Counted from the first letter of the stretch, positions 46,813-56,316 are shown. The stretch is DNA of 64,000 bases from Novosphingobium album (ex Liu et al. 2023) (GCF_029076845.1 NZ_JARESE010000001.1:310001-374000), one strand, 5' to 3'. Notes: generated by a model from the letters alone, not told the origin. Translations and numbers: made by a program.

Positions 46813-48539
46813 GGCGCGGTTCGGTCGCGGCCATCGCCGCGGCGCTGGCGCTGGCCTGCACGGGCCAGCCGGCCTGGGCGAGGAAGAAGGACAATACGCC
46901 GCCTGCGGGCACGCTGATCGAGAACGTCGCCGGCATCACGCCGGACGGCAAGGGCGGGCTGGAGCGCTTCGAAGCGCTGCTGATCGGTGAGGACGGCAGG
47001 ATCCGGGAGGTCTATCACAAGGGCGAGAAGCCGCCCGAACGCGTCGCCTACAAGCTGGACGGCAAGGGCCGCGTGCTGGTGCCGGGCATGATCGACGCGC
47101 ATGTCCATGTCATGGGCACTGGTTTCGCGCGGATGACGCTGGATCTTTCGGGCACGAAATCGCTCGACGAGGCGCTGGCGCGGATCGCCGCCTATGCCGC
47201 CGCGCATCCCGATGTGCCCTGGCTGCTGGGCGGCGGCTGGAACCAGGTGGACTGGGGGCTTGGCCGGATGCCGACCGCCGCCGAACTGGACCAGGCCACC
47301 GGCGGGCGCCCCGCCTGGCTCACCCGCGTCGATGGCCATGCCGGCTGGGCGAACAGCGCCGCGCTTGCCGCCGCCGGCATCAGCGCCGCCACGGCCGATC
47401 CGGCCGGCGGGCAGATCGTGCGCCGGGATGGCGGCAAGGCGCCGGCGGGCGTGCTGGTGGATGGCGCGGTGCCGCTGGTCGCAGGCAAGGTGCCGCCGCC
47501 GCGCGCGTCCGATCTCGATACTGCCTTTGCCGAGGCGCAGCTCGTGTTCCTGAAGAACGGCGTCACCGCCGTGGCCGACATGGGCACGACGATCGAGGCC
47601 TGGCAGGCCTTCCGCCGCGCCGCCGATCTGGGCAACTTGCGCGTGCGCATCGTTTCCTATGCGGCCGGCGTCGATGACATGGCGCTGATTGGCGGGCCCG
47701 GTCCATCGCCCTGGCTCTATGACGATCGGTTGAAGCTGGCCGGAGTGAAGCTGTACCTTGATGGCGCGCTCGGTTCGAGCGGGGCCTGGCTCAAGTCCTC
47801 TTACGCCGACGCGCCCGGCACCACCGGTCTGCCGACGATGAGCGACACCAAGCTGGGAAACCTGATGAGCCGCGCCGCGATCGACCGTTTCCAGGTTGCC
47901 GTCCATGCCATCGGCGACAAGGCCAATGCCGCCGTGCTGAGCGCGATCGACGAGCTGTCGCACACGTATACCGGCGATCGGCGCTGGCGGATCGAGCACG
48001 CGCAGATCGTCGATCCCGCCGATATCGCGCGCTTCGGCCAGCATGGCGTGATCGCCTCGATGCAGCCGCAGCATGAAGCCTCTGACCGGATCATGGCCGA
48101 GGCGCGGCTGGGGCCGGACCGGCTGGCCGGGGCCTATGCGTGGAAATCGCTGGCGGCGAGCGGGACGACGCTGGCTTTCGGCTCGGACACCCCGGTCGAG
48201 CCGCCCGCGCCGTTCGTGGGCCTGGCCGTGGCGATCAGCCGGCAAGGCGCGGATGGCCAGCCGGCGGGCGGCTGGCAGCCGCAGGAACGGCTGACGCTGC
48301 CACAGGCGCTGGCCGCCTATACCACCGGCGCGGCCTATGCGATGTTCGCCGAGGATCGGCTGGGCCGGCTCGCCAGGGGGATGCGCGCGGATTTCCTGTT
48401 CGTCGATCGCGATCCCACCACCGCCACGCCCGAAACCCTGCGCCAGACGCGTGTGCTGGAAACCTGGATCAATGGCCAGAAGGCGTGGGATGCGAGCAAG
48501 GATGCGGCGAAGGACGAAGCGAAAAGCGCGGGCCGCTAG
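46809..48539 (+). CDS. Amidohydrolase family 3 (YtcJ-like) secreted hydrolase
   Basis: 576 residues. GTG 46809 gives a Sec signal peptide (about 1-24, cleavage near AWA/RKK). Metal-binding pattern: HVHVMG in GMIDAHVHV, Lys in GVKLYLDGALGSSGAW, VHAIGDKAN, IEHAQIVD and GSDTPVEP. YtcJ-like enzymes hydrolyse amides or carbamates, but substrate is unknown. Co-translated with the dehydrogenase upstream. The tail is Lys/Ala-rich. Confidence 0.9.
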   Translation: MRRGSVAAIAAALALACTGQPAWARKKDNTPPAGTLIENVAGITPDGKGGLERFEALLIGEDGRIREVYHKGEKPPERVAYKLDGKGRVLVPGMIDAHVHVMGTGFARMTLDLSGTKSLDEALARIAAYAAAHPDVPWLLGGGWNQVDWGLGRMPTAAELDQATGGRPAWLTRVDGHAGWANSAALAAAGISAATADPAGGQIVRRDGGKAPAGVLVDGAVPLVAGKVPPPRASDLDTAFAEAQLVFLKNGVTAVADMGTTIEAWQAFRRAADLGNLRVRIVSYAAGVDDMALIGGPGPSPWLYDDRLKLAGVKLYLDGALGSSGAWLKSSYADAPGTTGLPTMSDTKLGNLMSRAAIDRFQVAVHAIGDKANAAVLSAIDELSHTYTGDRRWRIEHAQIVDPADIARFGQHGVIASMQPQHEASDRIMAEARLGPDRLAGAYAWKSLAASGTTLAFGSDTPVEPPAPFVGLAVAISRQGADGQPAGGWQPQERLTLPQALAAYTTGAAYAMFAEDRLGRLARGMRADFLFVDRDPTTATPETLRQTRVLETWINGQKAWDASKDAAKDEAKSAGR

Positions 48540-48565
48540 GCTGCGAATGTTTTAAAGTATGATGA

Positions 48566-48589
48566 GAAATGCGCTTTTCCGCGCATTTC
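48566..48589. repeat. Half copy of the palindrome family between the amidohydrolase gene and cysH
   Basis: GAAATGCGC (48566-48574), TTTTCC loop, GCGCATTTC (48581-48589), then CAAACAAACTC, which parallels the CCAACCAACTC flank of the 40365 hairpin. It occupies the 61-bp convergent gap and probably works as a shared terminator. Confidence 0.7.
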
Positions 48590-48600
48590 CAAACAAACTC

Positions 48601-49398
48601 TCAGAACACCGGATCGTAGCCCGGCGGCGTGCCATCGTCCTGTCCGGGTACGTGGATGCCGCATTCGACCTTGTCCCAGCCCTTCCAGCGGCCCGAGCGG
48701 GGGTCTTCGCCCGGCGCGACCTTGCTGGTGCAGGGCGAGCAGCCGATCGAGGGATAGCCTTCGGCCACCAGCGGATGCGGCGGCAGGTCATGCTCGGCGA
48801 TATAGGCGGCAATGCGTTCGGGCGACCAGTCGATCAGCGGGTTGATCTTGAGCCGGCCTTGCGCGTCGGTCATGTCGATCTCGAAGCGCGGCAGGCTTGA
48901 CCGGGTCGATGCCTGGAACGCCTTGCGCCCGGTGAAGGCGGCATCGAACCCGGCGAGCGCGCGCGCCAGCGGCTTCACCTTGCGAATCTCGCAGCAGCCG
49001 TCGGGATCGTAGGACCAGCGCAAGCCGCTTTCGTCCTTCTTCGCCAGTTCGGCGGGATCGGGCGTGAGGTTGTGCAGGCCGGTCAGCCCCAGGCGCTCGA
49101 CCAGCAGGTCGCGATAGGCCAGCGTTTCGGGAAAGTGCTTGCCGGTTTCGAGGAACAGCACCGGCACGGCCGGATCGACGCGGCTGACCAGATGCAGCAG
49201 CACCGCGCTTTCGGCGCCGAAGCTGGAAACGATCGCGACATCGCCGGCCATGCGTTCCTGCAGCAGCGTTTCGAGCATTTCGAGCGTGTCGGTGCCCCGG
49301 AACAGCCGGTTGAGCCGCACGGCATCGGCCTCGCTGAAGCGGGGGCCGGTGTCGATGCGGTCGCGGATGCGTTCTTCGGCGCGGCGTGATTCGAGCAT
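48601..49398 (-). CDS. cysH: Assimilatory (P)APS reductase
   Basis: 265 residues. The PP-loop-type SSFGAESAVLLHL is at 58-70. Cysteine pairs CC (135-136) and CxxC (220-223) form the 4Fe-4S motif that marks bacterial APS reductases rather than the cluster-free PAPS type; the catalytic Cys246 is in ECGIH (245-249). Reduces adenylylsulfate to sulfite for CysI. Last gene of the sulfur operon, 4 bp after the DUF934 gene. Confidence 0.95.
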   Translation of the reverse strand: MLESRRAEERIRDRIDTGPRFSEADAVRLNRLFRGTDTLEMLETLLQERMAGDVAIVSSFGAESAVLLHLVSRVDPAVPVLFLETGKHFPETLAYRDLLVERLGLTGLHNLTPDPAELAKKDESGLRWSYDPDGCCEIRKVKPLARALAGFDAAFTGRKAFQASTRSSLPRFEIDMTDAQGRLKINPLIDWSPERIAAYIAEHDLPPHPLVAEGYPSIGCSPCTSKVAPGEDPRSGRWKGWDKVECGIHVPGQDDGTPPGYDPVF

Positions 49399-49402
49399 GG
49401 CT

Positions 49403-49834
49403 TTATCCCTGGTGGCGCTTGGCCCAGATCGGCGGGCGGCCATCGACGGTCGCCTGATAGACGTTGTGCCAGCGGGTGAACGCCGCCTCGGCGTCGGCCG
49501 GATCGAGCGGCCGTTCCGGCGCGAAGGCATCGAAGCCGCAGCGGCGCAACAGCGCGAGCTGGTCGATCAGCACGTCGCCCACCGCGCGCAGCTCGCCATC
49601 ATAGCCCGCCTCGCGCAGCACCCGGGCGGCGGAATAGCCGCGCCCGTCGGTCCAGACGGGAAAGTTCACCTCGATCAGGCGCAGCCGGTCAAGATAAGGC
49701 AGCAGGTCGCGCGCATCGTCGCCGGGCTCGATCCGCACGGCCGATGCGTTCGACTGCTGGGCGAAGGAATCGACCGTGACGGCGGGATCGTTGACGGCGT
49801 CATCGTCGCGAAAGCGGAACTGGACATCAACCAT
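49403..49834 (-). CDS. DUF934 protein of the sulfite-reduction operon
   Basis: 143 residues; COG3749-type protein, always found beside sulfite reductase in alpha- and betaproteobacteria. Conserved pieces include RLRLIEVNFPVWTDGRGYS and LREAGYDGELRAVGDVLIDQ. No cofactor-binding cysteines are visible. AAGGAGG precedes ATG 49834, which overlaps the cysI 3' end by 8 nt. Function is not established; an accessory role to CysI or CysH is inferred from linkage. Confidence 0.88.
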   Translation of the reverse strand: MVDVQFRFRDDDAVNDPAVTVDSFAQQSNASAVRIEPGDDARDLLPYLDRLRLIEVNFPVWTDGRGYSAARVLREAGYDGELRAVGDVLIDQLALLRRCGFDAFAPERPLDPADAEAAFTRWHNVYQATVDGRPPIWAKRHQG

Positions 49835-51461
49835 AGAGCGCCTCCTTGAACGGGGCCATGCCGATGCGGTGATAGGTATCGAGGAAGCGTTCCTCGCCCT
49901 GCTTGTTGGCCAGATAGACTTCGGTGGCCTTTTCGACCGCGTTGACGATGCCGGCCTCGTCGAAGCCGGGCCCGGTGATCGTGCCCAGCGAGGTGTCCGC
50001 GCCTTCCGATCCGCCAAGCAGGAGCTGGTAGTTCTCCACGCCCTTGCGATCGACCCCCAGGATGCCGATGTGGCCGGCGTGGTGGTGGCCGCAGGCATTG
50101 ATGCAGCCCGAGATCTTGAGCTTCAGCTCACCGATCGCCGCCTGCTTTTCCGGCGCGGCGAACAGTTCGGATATCCGCTGCGCCACCGGGATCGAGCGCG
50201 CATTGGCCAGGCTGCAATAATCGAGGCCGGGGCAGGCGATGATATCGCCGATCCGGTCAAGATTGGCAGTGCCCAGCCCCGCTTCGTCCAGCTTGCGCCA
50301 CAGCGTGTAGAGATCGGCCTTGCGCACATGCGGATAGACGATGTTCTGCGCATGGGTGACGCGCAGCTCGTCGAACGAATAGTCGCGCGCCAGATCGGCC
50401 ATGAGCCGGATCTGGTCGGCCGAGGCATCGCCCGGAATGCCGCCCACCGGCTTCAGGCTGACGGTCGCGATGGCATAGCCCGGCTGGCGGTGCGCCTGCG
50501 TGTTGCGCTCCACCCAGAGGCGGAAGTCGGGATCGGACAGGTCGAGATCGTCCGGCAGGCCCGCCTCGAACGCGGGGTCGGTGAAATAGAGCTTGATCCG
50601 CTCCAACTCGGCGATCGGCGGCTCGATCCCTTGCGTCAGCAGGTGGGCGAATTCCTCCTCGACCTGGCGGGTATATTCCTCGCGGCCCAGCTCGTGGACC
50701 AGGATCTTGATCCGCGCCTTGTACTTGTTGTCGCGCCGGCCATAGCGGTTGTAGACGCGCAGGCACGCCTCGGCATAAGTGATGAGCTGGTCCAGCGGCA
50801 CGAAGTCGCGGATCAGCGGCGCGATCATCGGGGTGCGGCCCATGCCGCCGCCGACATAGAACCGCGCGCCGATCTCGCCCGCGTCGTTCCGCACCAGCCT
50901 GATACCGATATCATGCAGCTTCATCGCCGCGCGGTCGGTCTCGCTGGCGATCACCGCGATCTTGAACTTGCGCGGCAGGGTGAGGAATTCGGGGTGGAAG
51001 CTCGACCACTGGCGCAGCAGCTCGGCATAAGGGCGCGGATCGACGATCTCGTCGGCCGCCGCCCCGGCGTACTGGTCGGAACTGATGTTGCGGATGCAGT
51101 TGCCGCTGGTCTGGATCGCGTGCATTTCCACCGAGGCGAGATCGGCCAGGATGTCGGGCGTGTCCTCCAGCTTGATCCAGTTGTACTGGATGTTCTGGCG
51201 GGTGGTGAAGTGGCCATAGCCGCGATCGTACTTGTCGGCGATGTCGCCCAGCATCCGCATCTGCGCGCTCGACAGCGTGCCATAAGGCACCGCGACGCGC
51301 AGCATATAGGCGTGAAGCTGCAGGTAGAGGCCGTTCTGCAGCCGCAGCGGGCGGAACTGGTCCTCGGTCAGGCTGCCGTCGAGCCGGCGGCGCACCTGGT
51401 CGCGGAATTCCGCCACGCGGGCATCGACCATTTCCTGGTCGTATCGGTCATACTTGTACAT
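49827..51461 (-). CDS. cysI: Sulfite reductase hemoprotein (nitrite/sulfite reductase family)
   Basis: 544 residues; six-electron reduction of sulfite to sulfide. Siroheme/4Fe-4S ligands Cys410, Cys416, Cys453 and Cys457 (CPGLDYC and GCINAC). No CysJ flavoprotein is encoded nearby, so the electron donor is probably ferredoxin or a separate reductase. It overlaps DUF2849 by 1 nt and DUF934 by 8 nt. The family also contains nitrite reductases, but the cysH/cysG context decides. Confidence 0.94.
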   Translation of the reverse strand: MYKYDRYDQEMVDARVAEFRDQVRRRLDGSLTEDQFRPLRLQNGLYLQLHAYMLRVAVPYGTLSSAQMRMLGDIADKYDRGYGHFTTRQNIQYNWIKLEDTPDILADLASVEMHAIQTSGNCIRNISSDQYAGAAADEIVDPRPYAELLRQWSSFHPEFLTLPRKFKIAVIASETDRAAMKLHDIGIRLVRNDAGEIGARFYVGGGMGRTPMIAPLIRDFVPLDQLITYAEACLRVYNRYGRRDNKYKARIKILVHELGREEYTRQVEEEFAHLLTQGIEPPIAELERIKLYFTDPAFEAGLPDDLDLSDPDFRLWVERNTQAHRQPGYAIATVSLKPVGGIPGDASADQIRLMADLARDYSFDELRVTHAQNIVYPHVRKADLYTLWRKLDEAGLGTANLDRIGDIIACPGLDYCSLANARSIPVAQRISELFAAPEKQAAIGELKLKISGCINACGHHHAGHIGILGVDRKGVENYQLLLGGSEGADTSLGTITGPGFDEAGIVNAVEKATEVYLANKQGEERFLDTYHRIGMAPFKEALYG

Positions 51462-51757
51462 CAGATCACCCAGTCAATGGCTTGCGGGTCGGCGGGCTTG
51501 AGCGTCAGGTCCGGGCGCACCGTGGGGCCCAGCGCGCGGATGCGATCCTTGATGTGCGCGGGACGCACGCCATCGGCCGTGTTCTGGCCATCGATCACAT
51601 AGGCGCCCACGACGCGGCGGGCCGCTTCCTCGCGCGCGATCAGGTCGGCGCCGGCATCGGTCACGTCGGCTGCCTGCTCGACATGGAGCGACCAGCCTTC
51701 GCCGTCCCACCAGACGACCGCGCCGGTCTTCAGGTCGTTGCCTGTCAGGATCTTCAC
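51461..51757 (-). CDS. DUF2849 protein of the sulfite-reduction operon
   Basis: 98 residues, entirely the DUF2849 domain (ILTGNDLKTGAVVWW, SLHVEQAADV). Cytoplasmic, no cysteines. GTG 51757 overlaps the cysG stop (GTGA) and its own stop overlaps the cysI ATG (TGATG), so it is translated between the two. Conserved with cysI in alphaproteobacteria but of unknown function. Confidence 0.87.
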   Translation of the reverse strand: MKILTGNDLKTGAVVWWDGEGWSLHVEQAADVTDAGADLIAREEAARRVVGAYVIDGQNTADGVRPAHIKDRIRALGPTVRPDLTLKPADPQAIDWVI

Positions 51758-52524
51758 TTCACAGCCTCCAGCGCCAGTTCGCGAATGGTGTTGTCGGGCT
51801 CGGCCGCGACATCGCCGATGACGATGAGCGCCGGGCTCTTGACGCGCGCCCCCTGGATCAGATCGGGCAAGCCTGCAAGCGGGCAGCGCAGCACGCGCAT
51901 ACCGTGGCGCGTGGCATTTTCGATCACGGCGACCGGCGCGTCGGGCGCCAGCCCGTCGGCCATCAGCTTTTCGGCGATGGCGGCGGAGGTGGCGATGCCC
52001 ATGAAGATCACCAGCGTGCGGCCCTTGCCGGCCAGCCCGGCCCAGTCCTGCTCGGCCAGGCCCTTGCACTGGCCGGCGACGAACGAGACGATCGAGGCAT
52101 GGTCGCGGTGCGTCAGCGGCACTTGCGCCGCCGCCGCCGCGCCCAGCGCGGAAGAGATGCCGGGCACCACCCGCACCGGCACGCCCGCCGCGCGGCAGGC
52201 TTCGGCTTCCTCGCCGCCCCGGCCGAAGATGAACGGATCGCCGCCCTTCAGGCGCACCACATCGTTGCCGGCCAGCGCCTCGCGCACCAGCAGGGCGTTG
52301 ATCGCTTCCTGCGCCATGGTGTGGCGCGAACGGCTCTTGGCCACCGAGATCAGGCGCGCGCCGGGATGCGCCATCGCCAGGATCGAGGGATCGACCAGCC
52401 CGTCATGCACGATCAGCGAAGCGGCCATGATCAGCCGCGCCGCGCGCAATGTCAGCAGGTCGGGATCGCCGGGGCCGGCGCCGACCAGATGGACGGTGCC
52501 GATGGAGGATGAGCGCTGTTGCAT
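51754..52524 (-). CDS. cobA: Uroporphyrinogen-III C-methyltransferase
   Basis: 256 residues; the methyltransferase (CysGA/CobA-type) that makes precorrin-2 for the siroheme of CysI. SAM-binding VGAGPGDPDLLTLRA at about 14-28, RLKGGDPFIFGRGGEE and VVPGISSALG are conserved. The dehydrogenase/ferrochelatase half of fused CysG is absent, so that step is encoded elsewhere. First gene of the sulfur operon, with the promoter expected in the 102 bp upstream. Confidence 0.94.
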   Translation of the reverse strand: MQQRSSSIGTVHLVGAGPGDPDLLTLRAARLIMAASLIVHDGLVDPSILAMAHPGARLISVAKSRSRHTMAQEAINALLVREALAGNDVVRLKGGDPFIFGRGGEEAEACRAAGVPVRVVPGISSALGAAAAAQVPLTHRDHASIVSFVAGQCKGLAEQDWAGLAGKGRTLVIFMGIATSAAIAEKLMADGLAPDAPVAVIENATRHGMRVLRCPLAGLPDLIQGARVKSPALIVIGDVAAEPDNTIRELALEAVK

Positions 52525-52626
52525 GGCCGCCCAGATGCCTTCGGCGGCCGCGAACTTCCAGCCAGAATGGCTTCGCGGGGGGTAAGCGGAGCTTTAGGGA
52601 CGAATTCGGCGAGGCCGAACCGGCGC

Positions 52627-53928
52627 TTATGCTTCCACCGTCTCGGGCACGCGCAGGCAGGCGATCAGGCTGCCGTCGCCGGCGTTCGCGAACGAAAGGT
52701 GGCCGTTGAAGCGCATCATCAGGCGGTGGGCCGTGGGAATGCCCAGCCCGAAGCCCTTGGTGTCGCGCGCGCGGGCTTCGTCCAGGCGGAAGAACGGGTC
52801 CAGGACGGCATCGAAATAGCGCGGCGGGATGCCGGGGCCGGCGTCCGCCACCGCGATCGTCCAGCCGGCCTTGCCGCCGTGTATCGTCACGCGGGCTTCG
52901 TCGCCGAACTGGATCGCGTTTTCGACGAGCGCGGCCAGCGCCAGCGACAGCGGCTCGGGGAAGGTGCGCACTCTGCCTTCCTTCCCCTCGATCAGCCGGG
53001 CCCGGTCGCCGAAGGGGGCGAGCACTTCGCGCACGAACGGGTTCAGCTCGATAGTCTCTGCGCTCGCGGTCAGGTGCTGGGCCCGCAGGAAGCGCTGGAG
53101 CGAGGCCAGCAGGGCTTCCATCTCCTCCACGCTCGACAGGACGATCTGCGCCAGTTCCTCGTCCCCGATCAGTTCGGCGGCGATCTTCTGGCGCGAAAGC
53201 GGCGTGCGCAGATCGTGGCTGATGGCTTCGAAGGACCGGGCCTGATCCTGCAGCAGCCGCTCGATCCGGTCCTGCATCACGTTCATCGCGTGCGCCAGAT
53301 TGCGCAGGTCGTTCGAGCCGCCCTCGCTGATCGCGACGCGCCTGCCTTGCCCGATCGCTTCGGCCGCGTCGGTCAGCCGGCGCAGCGGCCGGGCCAGGAT
53401 GTGCAGCGCGGCCAGACCGATGCCGATGAGGATGATCGTGGTGCCCAGCGTCAGCACGGTGGCCCGCAGCGCGACAGGCCACATCGACGAGATGTCGCGC
53501 GAGCGGAAGTTCAGCCAGGTCCCGTTCGCCAGCCGGATCGAGCCGACGAGATCCTGCTTGCCATCGGCGGCATGGCGCGTGGCCAGGCGCAGCGAGCGGT
53601 TCGCCAGGCTCGGCTCCCACTCGACGATCCGGTGGGCGATCCGCTCCAGCGTCGCGATCCGGGCCGGCGCGCGCACCGCGGGCGCTGGGGCCACATCGGC
53701 GGCGAGGTGGCGCGTGCTCATGGTGAAGGCGGTGAGAGCCGGATCGATCGCGTGGACCCTGTCGCTCACCACCAGCAGCTCGGCCACGCGGCGGGCATGG
53801 TCGTCGCTCAGCGACTGGCGGTCGATCGCCTGATAGAACAGCAGGCTGCCGACCAGCTGCACGAGCCCGAGCAGCACGAAGATCGCCGCCACGTATGCCG
53901 CGAAGCGCGGGGTAAAGGGTCGGCGCAC
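52627..53928 (-). CDS. Orphan sensor histidine kinase
   Basis: 433 residues from GTG 53928, which starts just before the first membrane span; a longer frame to 54051 adds only Arg-rich sequence. TM1 about 10-32, periplasmic sensor region about 33-150, TM2 about 151-178, HAMP to about 232, then HisKA with phospho-acceptor His238 (SHDLRTPL) and ATPase with Asn337, DAGPGIP (362-368) and GFGLG (392-396). All catalytic motifs are intact. No response regulator is adjacent. Confidence 0.88.
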   Translation of the reverse strand: MRRPFTPRFAAYVAAIFVLLGLVQLVGSLLFYQAIDRQSLSDDHARRVAELLVVSDRVHAIDPALTAFTMSTRHLAADVAPAPAVRAPARIATLERIAHRIVEWEPSLANRSLRLATRHAADGKQDLVGSIRLANGTWLNFRSRDISSMWPVALRATVLTLGTTIILIGIGLAALHILARPLRRLTDAAEAIGQGRRVAISEGGSNDLRNLAHAMNVMQDRIERLLQDQARSFEAISHDLRTPLSRQKIAAELIGDEELAQIVLSSVEEMEALLASLQRFLRAQHLTASAETIELNPFVREVLAPFGDRARLIEGKEGRVRTFPEPLSLALAALVENAIQFGDEARVTIHGGKAGWTIAVADAGPGIPPRYFDAVLDPFFRLDEARARDTKGFGLGIPTAHRLMMRFNGHLSFANAGDGSLIACLRVPETVEA

Positions 53929-54103
53929 CTGGTATCGATCCTCTCGTCCTGCCGCGCGGACGGCCTTGCCCGCCGGCCGCGCGATACGCGGCTCTCTTGT
54001 CTGGCGGCCGCGCCTTTCCGGTTCGGTCTCACTCGCGGGCCGCCAGGTCAATCGGCCGGCGATGCCGGAAATGATTTGAAATGTGCCGCGCTAGTCGCGC
54101 GGC

Positions 54104-55102
54104 CTACTCGGAAGGATCGCGCAGCGGCGCGTTCGCCGCCGGCTGGCGCAGCGCATCCACCAGCTCGCGCCAGGCCGCGCTGTCGCGCAAGTTGAGATCG
54201 CGCTGGGGGAAGGGGATCTCGATGCCGTGTTCCTTGAACAGCCACCACAGCTTTTTCAGCACGTCGGACCGCACGTTGCCGATGCCTTCCTCGGGATCGG
54301 TGATCCAGCAGTGGATCACGAACCGGATCGCATTGTCGCCATAGGAATCGAGCCAGACCGTCGGCGGCGGGGCCTTGAGCACGCGCTGCACCGATCGGGC
54401 GGCTTCCAGCATCAGCTCTTCGGCCTTCTCGATATCGGCGTGGTAGCTGATCCCCACCGGCACCTGCATCCGCACGTTGCGCGAGGAATAGGACCAGTTC
54501 TCCACCTGATTGACCATCAGGTTCTCGTTGGGGATCAGGTATTCCTTCTGGTCGCGCGTGGTGAGCGAGACGGCGCGGATGCCGATCTTGCGAATCTGGC
54601 CGAACGTGGATTGCCCGCTCTGGTCGGCGATGGCGATCACGTCGCCGGGCTTGATCGACTTGTCGAGCAGCAGGATGATCCCGGCGATCAGGTTGCCGAA
54701 GGTCTTCTGCAGGCCGAAGCCGATGGCAAGGCCGAAGGCGCCGGAAAACACCGTCAGCGCGGTCAGGTCGATGCCCAGCACGTCGATGCCGACCAGGATG
54801 GCGATCGCCCAGACCAGCAGGCTGATGAGCTTTTCGGCCAGCAGCTTCTGGGTATCGTCCAGGCGGGTCATGCGGCGCAGCAGCCGGTTGGCCAGCTTGC
54901 TGACGGACCAGGCGATGGCGATGACCGCGACCACCACCAGGACCAGCACGATCATGTCCCACACCGAGACCCGCGTGTGGCCCACCTGCAAGGCCAGCCG
55001 GTCCAGCGTATCGACCACGCCGCCCATCGTCTGGCTATGCGAGGCGACCGCGTCGCGAATGCCTTCCGCGCCCGCGACGGGCTGGTCGCTGGCCTTGCTC
55101 AT
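54104..55102 (-). CDS. MscS-family mechanosensitive channel
   Basis: 332 residues. Three or four hydrophobic spans, with the pore helix FSGAFGLAIGFGLQKTFGNLIAGIILLLDK (Gly/Ala-rich TM3) and KPGDVIAI as in MscS; a C-terminal cytoplasmic vestibule domain follows. Releases solutes on hypo-osmotic shock. The ATG overlaps the metC stop (ATGA). Confidence 0.9.
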   Translation of the reverse strand: MSKASDQPVAGAEGIRDAVASHSQTMGGVVDTLDRLALQVGHTRVSVWDMIVLVLVVVAVIAIAWSVSKLANRLLRRMTRLDDTQKLLAEKLISLLVWAIAILVGIDVLGIDLTALTVFSGAFGLAIGFGLQKTFGNLIAGIILLLDKSIKPGDVIAIADQSGQSTFGQIRKIGIRAVSLTTRDQKEYLIPNENLMVNQVENWSYSSRNVRMQVPVGISYHADIEKAEELMLEAARSVQRVLKAPPPTVWLDSYGDNAIRFVIHCWITDPEEGIGNVRSDVLKKLWWLFKEHGIEIPFPQRDLNLRDSAAWRELVDALRQPAANAPLRDPSE

Positions 55103-56316
55103 CCGCCGGCCATGGCGGCCGCCAGCGCCTGCGCGATATCGACGATCAGATCGGCCGGGTCTTCCAGCCCGATGGCAAGGCGCACGCCATGCCGGTCGCC
55201 CGGTTCCAGCCCGGCGGGCGGCCAGCGCATGACGGCGCGCAGCGGCGCGGGATCGACCGGCACGGCCAGGCTTTCGAAGCCGCCCCAGCTATAACCGATG
55301 CCGAACAGTTCGAGCGCGTCGATGAAGCGGTCACGCCGCGCGCGGTCGCCGCCGCGGAACACGAAGCTGAACAGGCCGCAGCCGCCGGCAAAATCGCGCC
55401 GCCAGATCTCGTGGCCGGGCGCGCCGGGCAGCATCGGGCAAAGGACGCGGGCGATTTCATCGCGTCCGGCCAGCCACGAAGCGATCTCAAGTGCACTTGA
55501 GGTTTCCCGATTCAGCCGCAATTCCAATGTCCTTAGCCCGCGCAGCGCCAGCGCCGCATCATCGGGCGAAACGACGATGCCCAGCCCCTGCGCGCGCTTG
55601 CGCAAGGCCTCGTAAAGCTCTGGCCCGGCGCTGGCGCTGCCCATCATCAGGTCGGAATGGCCGCCCACGTGCTTGGTCAGGGCCATCACCGTGATGTCGA
55701 TGCCATGGGCCAGCGCGGCAAAGCCGGTCGGCCCGGCCCAGGTGTTGTCGAGCACCGAAAGCGCGCCGTGTTCGCGCGCGATCGCGGCCAGCGCGGGCAC
55801 GTCGGGCACTTCCATGGTCAGGCTGCCCGGCGTCTCCAGCAGCACCGCGCGCGTGCGGTCGCAGAACAGCGCGCGATAGGCCGCATGGTCGAATGGATCG
55901 AACAGGCGCGTCTCGATGCCGAAGTCGGCCAGCAGGCCCTTGCCCATGGCCCGGCTGGGATCATAGGCATTGTCGGTCATCAGCAGGACGTCGCCGGGGC
56001 GCAGCACCGTCAGCAGCGTGCCCGCGATCGCCGCCACGCCCGAGGGATAGAGGACGGTTCCGGCCGCGCCCGGCTCCAGCCCGGTCAGCGCGTCGGCCAG
56101 CGCCCACTGCGTCGGCGCGCCGCGCCGGCCATAGAAGAAGCGCCCGTCCTCGTTGCGCCGGGGCCCTTCGGCCAGCGCGGCCATGTTCTCGTAAAGGTGC
56201 GTGCTGGCCCGCCATACCGGCGGATTGACCACCGGCCCGGTCCATTCCCGCCGCCGCCCCGCGCCGACCAGTCTGGTGCCGGTGCCGACCTTGCCTGTCT
56301 TGTTCTGCTCGCTCAT
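55099..56316 (-). CDS. metC: Cystathionine beta-lyase
   Basis: 405 residues; PLP-dependent Cys/Met-metabolism family. PLP lysine Lys215 in LTKHVGGHSD and Asp190 (VLDNTW) are in place; YPSGVAAI near 90 and RRGAPTQWAL are typical. MetC-type rather than MetB is inferred from the WEW-like N-terminal and lack of MetB signatures. It produces homocysteine for methionine. 11 bp after the Pro-rich protein gene. Confidence 0.87.
   Translation of the reverse strand: MSEQNKTGKVGTGTRLVGAGRRREWTGPVVNPPVWRASTHLYENMAALAEGPRRNEDGRFFYGRRGAPTQWALADALTGLEPGAAGTVLYPSGVAAIAGTLLTVLRPGDVLLMTDNAYDPSRAMGKGLLADFGIETRLFDPFDHAAYRALFCDRTRAVLLETPGSLTMEVPDVPALAAIAREHGALSVLDNTWAGPTGFAALAHGIDITVMALTKHVGGHSDLMMGSASAGPELYEALRKRAQGLGIVVSPDDAALALRGLRTLELRLNRETSSALEIASWLAGRDEIARVLCPMLPGAPGHEIWRRDFAGGCGLFSFVFRGGDRARRDRFIDALELFGIGYSWGGFESLAVPVDPAPLRAVMRWPPAGLEPGDRHGVRLAIGLEDPADLIVDIAQALAAAMAGG

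Noticed and set aside
53929..54051. 41-codon N-terminal extension of the histidine kinase from a TTG
   Set aside because: Arg/Pro-rich, does not look like a cytoplasmic kinase N-terminus; the GTG at 53928 directly precedes the first span.
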